Shown: piece after piece, positions 42,060-51,123 of the stretch
Position numbering within the stretch: the stretch's first letter is position 1
Layout of the letters: each line of letters opens with the position of its first letter
NCBI GenBank assembly: GCA_963979005.1
Contig: CAXBVF010000003.1
Coordinates: 1 to 51,123 of the forward strand
Length of the DNA stretch: 51,123 bases
Origin: UBA6164 sp963979005
Lineage (GTDB): Bacteria; Patescibacteriota; Gracilibacteria; BD1-5; UBA6164
Direction of reading: 5' to 3'
Program-made: the position numbers and the translations under genes
Notes under the pieces: model-generated
What the model was told of the DNA's origin: nothing
Databases searched by the model: none
Seen by the model: only the letters and a program-made list of their open reading frames with translations

Positions 42060-45000
42060 ATGAAAAACATTGAAAAAATATTAATACTAGGTTCTGGTGC
42101 TTTGAAAATCTGAGAAGCCTGAGAATTTGATTATTCCGGTAGTCAAGCTATTAAGGCTGTAAAGGAAGAATGAATAAAAACAATTTTGATTAATCCTAAT
42201 ATTGCAACTGTCCAAACTGATCCATGATTTGCAGATGAAATTTATTTTTTACCTGTAACTCCATATTTTGTAGAAAAAATAATTGCAAAAGAAAAACCAG
42301 ATGCAGTAATGCTTTCATTTTGATGACAAACAGCACTTAATTGTTGACTTGAATTAAAGAAGATGTGAGTATTTGAAAAATATTGAGTTCAAGTTTTATG
42401 AACTCCTACTGAAGTGGTTGATTTAACAGAGGATAGAAAAAAATTTAATTGAGCACTTGATGAAATATGAGTAAAATATGCAAAAGCAGGACATGCATCT
42501 AATGAAAAAGAAGCTATAAGTATAGCTGAAGAAATTTGATATCCGGTATTAGTAAGAGCCGCATTTGCTCTATGATGATTATGAAGTTGATTTGCGAATG
42601 ATAGAAAAGAATTAAAAGAGTTATTAAAAAAATCATTTTCTTATTCTAATCAAGTAACTATTGATGAAAGTCTAAAATGATGGAAGGAATTAGAATACGA
42701 AGTGGTTAGAGATGCAAATGATAATTGTATTACGGTATGTAATATGGAAAATTTTGATCCAATGTGAATTCATACATGAGAAAGTATTGTTATAGCCCCT
42801 AGTCAAACATTATCTAATAAAGATTATCATTTACTTCGTGATGTTGCTATAAAAACAATCAGACATTTATGAGTTGTTTGAGAGTGTAATATTCAATATG
42901 CTTATAATCCAAAATCTTATGAATATAGAGTAATAGAGGTAAATGCTAGACTATCTCGTAGTTCAGCTCTAGCATCAAAAGCGACGGGGTATCCACTTGC
43001 TTATGTTGCTGCAAAAATATGACTAGGTTATGATTTAGATGAAATAAAAAATGCTGTAACATGAGTAACATCAGCATTCTTTGAACCTGCTTTAGATTAT
43101 GTTGTGATGAAATTTCCAAAATGGGATTTAGCTAAATTTGATAAAGTTAGTCAGGTTATTTGAAGTGAAATGAAGTCAGTTTGAGAAATAATGAGTATTT
43201 GAAAAAATGTGGAGGAAGTTTTTCAAAAAGCTATTAGAAATTTGGATATATGAGCCAACTGATTAGTATGAAATAATCATGAGTTTGATGATTTAGAAAA
43301 AGAACTAAAAAATCCTACTCCTAATAGAATATTTGCAGTAGTAAAAGCATTAAAAAAATGAAAAACAGTTGAAAAAATACATAAATTAACATGAATAGAT
43401 GAATTTTTTCTTAGAAAAATTGAAAATATAGTAAATACTAGAAATGAACTTATAGAAAGCACTAATTCTAGGTTATTATTAAAAAATTATGACTTAATAA
43501 AAAAATCAAAACTACAATGATTTTCTGATAAACAAATTTGAGTTATTACTTGAATAAAAGAAGAAAGCATTAGAAGTTTTAGGATCAAAAATAATATAAT
43601 TCCTGTTGTTAAACAAATTGATACCTTAGCTTGAGAGTTTCCAGCCCAAACAAATTACTTATATATGACTTATCATGGAATAGAAAATGATATCAAAGTA
43701 AGTAAAACAGAAAATAAGAAAAAAATATTAGTTCTAGGTGGGTGAGCTTATAGAATATGATCTTCAGTTGAGTTTGATTGGTGTTGAGTGAACGCATTAA
43801 AAACACTTAAGGATAATTGATATGAAACCCTTGTTTTAAACTTTAATCCAGAAACAGTATCTACTGATTTTGAGGTTAGTGATAAACTATATTTTGAAGA
43901 AATAAATTTAGAAAAAATTCTTGATATATACGAAATAGAAAAATTTCACTGAGTAATTGTTTCTGTATGATGACAAACAGCAAATAATTTAGCTATGAGC
44001 TTAAAAAGAGCTGGTGTGAATGTATTATGAACGGATCCAATAGATATAGATTCGGCTGAGGATAGGAATAAGTTTTCAGCATTACTTGATAAAGTGTGAG
44101 TCGATCAACCAAAGTGGGCAGAACTTACAAATATAAAGGATGCAGTTAAATTTTCAAACAAGGTTAAATATCCTGTGTTAATTAGGCCATCTTATGTTTT
44201 ATCAGGTGCTAATATGAAAGTATGTGCTGATGAAATACAACTTACAAATTTTCTTGAAAGAGTAGGGGATATATCTGCTGATCATCCGGCGGTAATTTCA
44301 AAGTTTGAGACCTGAGCAAAAGAAATTGAAATAGATTGAGTAGCTAAAAATTGAGATTTAGTTATATATGCTATATGAGAACATATAGAAAATGCCTGAG
44401 TTCACTCTTGAGATGCTACTATAGCTCTACCAGCACAAAGACTATATGTAGAAACAGTTAGAAGAATAAAAACTATAGCGAAACAAATCGTTAGAGAACT
44501 TCATATTACTTGACCTTTTAATATACAGTTTTTAGCAAAAGCGAATGAAATAAAGGTAATAGAATGTAATTTGAGGGCATCTAGAAGTTTCCCATTTGTA
44601 TCAAAAACTACGAAGTACAACTTTATAGATATAGCGATAAGAGCAATTCTATGAATGAAGGTAGAATGAAGATATAATACTCTTGATCTGGATTATGTTT
44701 GAATAAAAGCTTCACAATTTTCTTTTCATAGACTTAAATGAGCTGATCCAAAATTATGAGTAGAAATGTCATCTACTTGAGAAGTTTGATGTCTTTGAAC
44801 TAATATATATCAGGCATTCTTGAAATCAATGATTTCGGTTTGAATAGAAGCTCCAAAGAAAAATATACTCCTTAGTATTTGATGACTTGAAAATAAGATA
44901 AGTTTTTTGAAATCAGCTAAAAGATTAACAAAAATGTGATATAAATTATTTGCAACAAAATGAACAGCAGATATTTTAGAAAAAAATGATATTAAAGTAA

Positions 45001-45263
45001 AAATAGTAGATAAAGTTCATAAAAATCCTAAAAAGAACGCTGTAACATATATGGAAGACTGAAAAATAGATTTTGTTATCAATATTCCATCTGATACAAA
45101 GATAAGACAAGAAGAAGAATCAGGTTATTTGATTAGAAGAAAAGCTGTTGATTCATCAATCCCAATGATAAATGATTTAAAAGTTGCAATGTTATACATC
45201 AAATCATTAAATGTATTAAATGGACAAGAGGGAATTGAAATAAAGGGATACAGTGAGTTTTAA
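42060..45263 (+). CDS. carB: Carbamoyl-phosphate synthase large subunit
   Basis: 1067 residues, the family's normal length. Two duplicated ATP-grasp halves (ILILGSGALKIGEAGEFDYS and ILVLGGGAYRIGSSVEFDWC), each with the SFGGQTA or VGGQTA motif, EVNARLSRSSALASKATGYP in the first half and ECNLRASRSFPFVSKTT in the second. The MGS-like allosteric domain at the C-terminus (about 920-1067) ends VLNGQEGIEIKGYSEF. Product carbamoyl phosphate feeds pyrimidine and arginine synthesis; no other gene of either pathway is in the window. Confidence 0.97.
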
Positions 45264-45267
45264 AAAC

Positions 45268-45297
45268 AAAAAACACTTCAAATTCGAAGTGTTTTTT
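45268..45297. terminator. Bidirectional terminator after carB
   Basis: AAAAAACACTTC / GAAGTGTTTTTT, loop AAATTC, T-runs on both strands; serves carB and the convergent 694-aa gene. Confidence 0.92.
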
Positions 45298-45324
45298 ATT
45301 TTATTAATTATTACTATTTTAATC

Positions 45325-47409
45325 CTACAAATAAGGGAGTCTTCCTTTATTATTTATAGTTATAGCAGTTTCTATTCATCAGTGTCTTTTAATTTTCCCC
45401 ATTAATTTATCAATCAATTTCGGACTATTTATTAATTCATTCAATTCTAATTTATCTACATGGTGTAAAAATTCAGAAAATTTTAATTTAATATTATTTC
45501 CTTTTCATTTGTTAATCATAGCTCAAAGTATAGTAGTTGGAATAGTATTAATTTTTAAAGCTAATCATATTGGATCAGTTGTTTCATTTATTAATTCTAA
45601 AAAGAATTCATAATCAGATTGAGTATCTGGAAGAGACTTAATATTATTAATCAAGTTTCATAATCTTGATTCTCTACAATTTGCAATTATTTTTCAAATT
45701 TCGTCTACTCTTTCCAAGTCTGATATAAACTGTATAGTTTCACTATAAGCAGAAATGAAATTATTTAATTTTGCAGCATCACCGACATTTAATAATAAGT
45801 TATAAAAATCTTTTCATCATACTATATTATAAAAATCTATTGATGTTTGTGTATTAGTACTTGTTCCTATATAGCTAATCATAAGATCATTTCATGTTGC
45901 ATAACTCTCTAAATATGATATAAAATCATCTAAATCAATATTTTCTAATAATTTATCAAGTTTAGTTCTTCAAATATTGTGGATAAGTACTATGTACTTT
46001 CCATATAACTCAGTATGAGATATTAATTTAATTAATACATTAATATTTGTTCTATTAATAAAATCAGATGAACTACCTGCACTTGGAAACATTTCTAAAA
46101 ACAAGAATATGTTTCAATAAAATGACAGGTCTATAAGCTTACCTAAATCAACTTTTTCTATAAGTTCATTAAATTTCTTAGAATTATCTAATTCATTTAA
46201 CTTACTACTAAAAGCTTCTATATTATATGCCTTATCTAACATTTCAGTAAGAAACAGAGGATTAGCATTATTTATAATACCTGTAACTAAATCTGTATCT
46301 ACTGAAGTTATAAAATATATGAAAGTATCTATATCTCCTACAGATTGCATTATTCCAATAAAATTTAATATTTCTATATTCCTAAGTACCGCAGTTAGTA
46401 GTTTTGGATTACTATTTACACCGAACATATGAAATACTCTCTCTTTGTTTTTTTCACTATTTAATAATTCAGATAAATCTTCTTCATAAATATTTCTGAT
46501 ATATACATTTGCATATTTAATTTCATTTAAAAAATCTGATAGATTAGAAACATTATTTATAAGTCCAATTAGTGTTATTAATATATCGTAACGTACTAGA
46601 CTCTCAGTTAGTTTTATTATTTTACAATCTTCTATTAAATTTATTATACTTCTAACATCTTTTAGTTCACTAATTAGCTCAGTTAAATTTTTAATACTAT
46701 TTTCATCCTCTAATAATTCACTTAATTTATCTTCATTAACTCATTTTAAAAATTTACATGCTTTATCTATTCATGCTTTTTCTACTAATGTAATAACAAA
46801 ATTAGAATTCTTAGGGTATTTTGCAATATAATCTACTAATACTTTTGATTGATGAGGATTGTTAGTATTTGATTCTAGGATGAATATATCTGTTTTATTA
46901 ATTTTTTTTCTATCTTTGTTTGTTATTTCATTCTCTACCTTTGATTTAAATATATCCTTATTTTTATTTATCATATATTCTTTATAGCTTCTTTCTAATT
47001 CATCAATATATTCAGGTGTGTTTGTCGTTGATTTTAAATAAGCCATTAAATAATCAAAAAATACTTTATCGCTTAATTTAGAATAATCATTTGGATTAAA
47101 ATTATCCATTTCCATATCCAAAGCTTTTACTATTTCTTCTTTAAAATTTAATATTTTTTGAATTAGATTTCATATACTAGAAAATAAAGTCAAATCATCT
47201 GAGACTTTCATATTTACCGTGATTCAATTCCTAATATTTTTATCAACTTCTTCATCATCATTAACTGACTCATTCTCTGATACGTTCAGTGTTTCATCGT
47301 CTTTATTTCAGCTTCAAATTTTTATTAATAAATCTAGATTTTCTAATAGTTTTTCAATTAATACAATATCAACATTCTCCATTCATTTATATCTATTTTG
47401 ACCAACCAT
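45325..47409 (-). CDS. Large helical repeat-like protein, unknown function
   Basis: 694 residues, no signal peptide or clear membrane helix. The N-terminal 70 residues are acidic (SENESVNDDEEVDKN). The rest is almost wholly helical, with recurring hydrophobic pairs about 30-45 residues apart (for example NPKLLTAVLRNIEILNF, TFIYFITSVDTDLVTGIINN, NPLFLTEMLDKAYNIEAF), suggesting an alpha-solenoid. I recognise no family. It stands alone between carB and the AbrB-like gene. Confidence 0.7.
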
Positions 47410-47521
47410 TCTTTTATTTACTTAAGTTTAAAACTAAATTATACAAGTATCTACTAAAAGTCAATTTTATTTATGAATATTTTTTGCTTTTTGTAAATAG
47501 CTAATCATTTGAATATTGATT

Positions 47522-47540
47522 ACTTATAAGTATTATAAGT
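47522..47540. promoter_or_regulatory. Operator-like palindrome upstream of the AbrB-like gene
   Basis: ACTTATAA-GTA-TTATAAGT, a perfect 8-3-8 inverted repeat 49 nt before the ATG and upstream of a TATAAT-like stretch. It may be an autoregulatory site. Confidence 0.45.
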
Positions 47541-47588
47541 ATAACTTTTCTTACTTAATTCTTAACTTATATAATATATAATTAAATT

Positions 47589-47816
47589 ATGCTTAAAAAA
47601 ATGATAAATTTAAAAGTTGTTTGAACAACTTCTGTGTGACCTAAATGACAAATAGTAATTCCAAAAGAGGTGAGAGACATTCTTGATATTAAACCATGAG
47701 ATAATATGGTAGTTTTAATGAAGGATAACAAATATGTTTGACTAGTTAAGAATGATAATATTTGAGATTTAATGAAATTTGTTACCTCTGAATGAGTAGA
47801 TATTCCTTGAAAATAA
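47589..47816 (+). CDS. SpoVT/AbrB-type DNA-binding protein
   Basis: 75 residues. The swapped-hairpin AbrB signature is plain: TTSVGPKGQIVIPKEVRDIL followed by DIKPGDNMVVLMKD. Such proteins are transition regulators or antitoxins. No toxin is adjacent (the PemK-like gene is 17 kb away). It sits 47 nt upstream of an efflux-like pair, so control of those genes is plausible. Confidence 0.9.
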
Positions 47817-47863
47817 TTTTTTTTAAATATACTTATTATAATATTATAAATTACCCATAAAAT

Positions 47864-49621
47864 ATGAAAAAAATACTAATTATTATCACGTTTTCTTTAT
47901 TTTTATTCTCTTGCTCTGAAGATGAATCTATAGAAGAATCTAAGAAACAAGATTTTTTCGTTGAAACTAAAACTGTAATGGAATTTTGAGATTCTTTATT
48001 TTTGAATAAAACAGGAAAATTAACTTCTAGTCAAGATATTAGTTTAAATTCTCAAGCTTCTTGAAGAATATCTAATATATATGTAAAGGAATGAGATTAT
48101 GTAAAATCTGGTGACATTATTGCAAAATTAAGTGATAGTGTTGCAAATTATTGATTTGCCTTGGAAAAGGCTAAAAATGCTTTAAATAAGGCCAATATTA
48201 GTTATGATACAAGTGAAAGTAGTTTGAATAAAAGAATATCAGATATAGAAATAGGTTTGTCTAACTTAAAAATAGATGAAAATAATTCTAGATCGTCATT
48301 GGAATTGGAAAAAATCGATAATTCTATAAAAAAATTGGCACTAGACTATGATAATTTAAAAATTGCTAACTCTCAATCAATTAAATGATTTAAAAATTCT
48401 ATGTGAAAGGATTTAAATACTTTTATATCTTATATAGATGATGTAATTGATTTTTCAGATAGAATTTTATGAGTAACAGTAAAAAATAAAGACGAAAATG
48501 ATTCGTTTGAAGATTATTTATGAGCTGAAAATAGTTCTCAATTAAAAGAAGTAGAGAATTTATTAATAGACTTAATTTCTTATAGGAATAGTACGTTGTT
48601 AAATGTTAATTTTGATTTTGACGGCGATACTTTATTCGATACAAATATATCTACTATATCTAATGGGTATTCAAAAATAAATATTTTATTATCTAGTTTG
48701 GATACTACTTTTGATAATTCTATCCCTAGTTTAGGCGCTTTGTCTGAAACTGATATAAGTTGATATAAGCTTAGTATAAATTGATATCAATGAACTTATA
48801 ACATAAATACTGCATGATTTATATCTCTAAAAAATTCTATTAATTCTTTTTTAGATACCTTTAGAAATACAGAAGAATCTTTATTAAAACAAATTGAATT
48901 ACTAGAATCTGACAAGAAAATATATGTAAAATGATTAGATATTAATTTAGAATTGGATCAATCAACACTTGATGAAGCTATTTTAAATAAAGATTTAACA
49001 CTTAGGCAATTAAATGCTAGTATCACTGATGCTAACATCTCTTATAAGCAAGCTTTAGATAATTATAATAAGCTAGTTATTAGATCCCCAATAAATTGAA
49101 CTATATGATGAATTTTTTCTGATGTATGACAAGAAGTGTGACCATGAAATAAAATATTTAATATTTCAAACAATTCTAATAATGAAATAAGTGTAGCATT
49201 TAGTAAAAAAGAATTGGACTTTATTAAATCATGAGATATTGCATTAATAAAATTTAATAACGAAGTTTTTACTGGGGCAGTTTATTCAATTTCTGGAGTT
49301 GCTGATTCAAATTTAAAATATTTATCTAAAATATCATTTCCAGAATGATCTAATATAATATGAGACATTGTCAATGTGAGCATACCTTTCTCGACATGAG
49401 AAAACGTCTTGCCAATTAATATTATTAAGATAGATAATTCATGAAAATGAATAATTAATATATTTTCATGATGACTAATTGAACAAAAAAATATAGAATT
49501 ATGAAATATTTATAATAATCAAATTGAAGTTTTAACTGTACTAAATAGTGACTTAGAAATAGTTACAAATTATGTAGATAATTTTGATGAAGAAAAATTT
49601 ATATTAAAAATAAAGGACTAG
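47864..49621 (+). CDS. Lipoprotein membrane-fusion protein (HlyD/RND adaptor)
   Basis: 585 residues. Lipobox LFLFSC with Cys 17. A biotinyl/lipoyl-like half motif, QASGRISNIYVKEGDYVKSG, is near residue 67 and its partner half, VIRSPINGTIGGIFSDVGQE, near residue 405. Between them lie about 330 residues of mostly coiled coil, much longer than in ordinary RND adaptors. Beta-barrel and membrane-proximal domains follow. It pairs with the RND pump downstream. The long hairpin implies reach across a thick envelope or toward a partner. Confidence 0.85.
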
Positions 49622-49665
49622 GAAATTTTTATTTTATCTATTAATGGACTTTTACCAGAAAAGTA

Positions 49666-49674
49666 TGTTATAAT
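49666..49674 (+). promoter_or_regulatory. Extended -10 upstream of the RND gene
   Basis: TGTTATAAT, with only a weak -35 (GGACTT 17 nt upstream), 39 nt before the RND ATG. The pump may be transcribed separately as well as with the adaptor. Confidence 0.4.
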
Positions 49675-49712
49675 ATAGTAAAATTAAATAAGAGCACTAA
49701 TTATATATAAGA

Positions 49713-51123
49713 ATGAAAGAAGATAATAAAATAATAAAAAAAATTAACAAAAAAATTGAAGAATGATTTTTTGGTTTTTGGGTAAGGAAATATAAAGTAT
49801 CTTTTCTTGCTATATTTTTGATTTTATTTGCTGGTATTTTTTCACTAATAACTATACCAAAGGAATCAAGCCCAGATATAAAATTTGGTATTATAGCTGT
49901 AAATACTGTATATATTTGAGTTAATCCTGATGATATAGACTCGCTTATTACAGAAAAAATAGAAAATGAAATTAGTGATATAGAGTGAATAAAGAAAATA
50001 ACTTCAACATCAGCTGTTTGAATCAGCTCAACAGTAGTTGAGCTTTATAATAATGTTGATACAAGAGATGTGTTAACAGATATAAAGGACAGAGTAGATA
50101 AAGTTTCTTTACCAGAAGACGCTGAAGAACCTAGTGTAATTGAGATGTCTAGTACAAATGAGTTAATGTTTGAAGTATTATTATATTGACCAGCAAATAA
50201 ATACACTCAGTTTGATTTAATGCAAGCATCACAACTTATAAAAAATTCTCTTGAATGATCTAACTGAATTGCATCTATTGACTTAAAATGAGTAGATATT
50301 AAATGAGGTTTAACTTCATGAAAAGGTGATTATGAAATAAAGGTATTATTAGATAAAAATAAAATAGAATTACTTAATTTAAGCTTAAGAGAAATTTCTA
50401 GTACTATAAAAAGTTATAATAAAAATACCCCTATTTGAAATTATGTAATTTGAAATTTAAAATATGATTTTAGATTTGATTGAGAATTATCTAGTATAGA
50501 GGATTTAAAAAATATAGTAATTAAATGATCTAATGGTTCATATGTTCTACTTTCTGATATTGCAGAAATAAAGAAAGAATATAAGGGTGACGATATAAAA
50601 ATGCTTGGTTTTTATAATGAAAATGGTTATAGCTATACTTCTCTTGTATTTAATAAAGCTGCTTGAGTTAATGTATTTACAGTTTCTGATATTGCTAAAG
50701 AATCCTTAAATGAATTCATCTCTAAAAATCCTAATCTTAAAGACTTAGAGGTTAAATATACAAAAGATATGTCAGAGCTTATTATAGAGGATTATAACAA
50801 TCTATCTAAAACAGCTGTTCAAACAATTATTCTCGTATTCTTAACAATATTGATATTTGTATGATTCAAGGAATCCTTAATTGCTTCATGACTTATTCCT
50901 CTTGCATTTTTGGTAACCTTTATAGTATTAGATGTTATTTGATTTTCACTTAATTTTCTAACTAATTTTTCACTTGTTCTAACCTTGTGAATTGCTATAG
51001 ATACTGTTATAGTAATTATAGAGTGAGCTAGTGAAAAGATGAGGTTATGATATAATAAACGTTCGGCAATTTTATTAGCTGTACATGACTTCAAAGCTCC
51101 ATTGATAGCTTGAACATTGACTA
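49713..51123 (+). CDS. RND-family transporter, 3' end cut by window
   Basis: 470 residues visible. The first helix (FLAIFLILFAGIFSLITIP) and the following KESSPDIKFGIIAVNTVYIGVNPDDID match the AcrB/MMPL-like RND start. The porter domain follows, then TM2-TM4 (TIILVFLTILIFVGFKESLIA, the SLNFLTNFSLVLTLGIAIDTVIVIIEGA segment with the Asp-containing TM4). The TM4 GIAIDTVIVIIEGASEKM matches the GLvVDDaIVvvEn motif, with DT where proton-driven pumps have DD. Proton-motive export of small molecules or lipids is likely; substrate unknown. Confidence 0.93.

Noticed and set aside
1..51123. Widespread frameshifts or pseudogenes, as implied by standard-code frames
   Set aside because: All interruptions are TGA codons; reading them as Gly restores full-length families, and I found no gene needing a frameshift.
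1..51123. CRISPR array, rRNA, tRNA or insertion sequence
   Set aside because: Looked for spaced direct repeats, tRNA T-loops, rRNA cores and terminal inverted repeats with transposase genes; none was found.

Overview
The window comes from a very AT-rich bacterium that reads TGA as glycine (translation table 25), as in the candidate phyla Gracilibacteria (BD1-5) and Absconditabacteria (SR1) of the Patescibacteria/CPR. Under the standard code almost every gene is chopped into short pieces. Reading TGA as Gly gives long intact frames that end only in TAA or TAG, and TGA falls on invariant glycines: the Walker A loop of MoxR, both P-loops of a ClpC ATPase, the GT-triad region of a penicillin-binding protein, and the CarA and CarB active sites. 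All coordinates below use that code. I cannot choose between the two phyla from this window. Every CDS call rests on manual translation and motif recognition; no database search was run.

Layout. 1-3338 (+): three surface or secreted proteins, namely a 5'-truncated surface protein, a tail-fibre-like adhesin and a lipoprotein. 3348-4685 (-): murC, with a small membrane protein (+) beside it. 5092-10291 (-): pth, a xerC/D recombinase, map and two large secreted proteins of unknown function. 10433-13000 (-): a ClpC-type unfoldase; then a YtxH-like protein (+) and a 2-Cys peroxiredoxin (-). 14408-19095 (-): an LCP ligase and a class A penicillin-binding protein, so the cell makes peptidoglycan and attaches polymers to it. 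19290-24697 (+): a Bat-like operon (MoxR, DUF58, BatD-like, two VWA proteins, one TPR-like protein). 24729-30010: YbaB (-), a strongly acidic protein (+), a HAD-like protein, a type-2 isoleucyl-tRNA synthetase and a small membrane protein (-).

30192-36396 (-) looks like an accessory region. It holds a solitary PemK/MazF-like toxin, three paralogous ~85-90 aa membrane proteins, a small lipoprotein, a SemiSWEET transporter, a NUDIX hydrolase, a structured RNA or leader ending in a strong terminator, a HAD phosphatase, a DUF84 NTPase, a CAP-domain protein and an O-antigen-ligase-like protein. 36455-40838 (-): two EAL-domain proteins and an Elp3-family radical SAM/GNAT enzyme. 40970-45263 (+): carA-carB. 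45325-47409 (-): a large helical protein of unknown function. 47589 to the end (+): an AbrB-like regulator, a lipoprotein membrane-fusion protein and an RND transporter cut by the window edge.

The genome is compact. Neighbours on one strand are often 2-20 nt apart, and convergent pairs share one bidirectional hairpin terminator that often contains a stop codon. No intergenic stretch exceeds 300 nt. I saw no rRNA, tRNA, CRISPR array or insertion sequence. The least explained parts are the structured RNA/leader at 32474-32700, a repeated 5'-UTR hairpin and a possible antisense RNA around the toxin (30049-30653), the tandem small membrane proteins, the two secreted proteins at 7380-10291, and the acidic protein at 25201.
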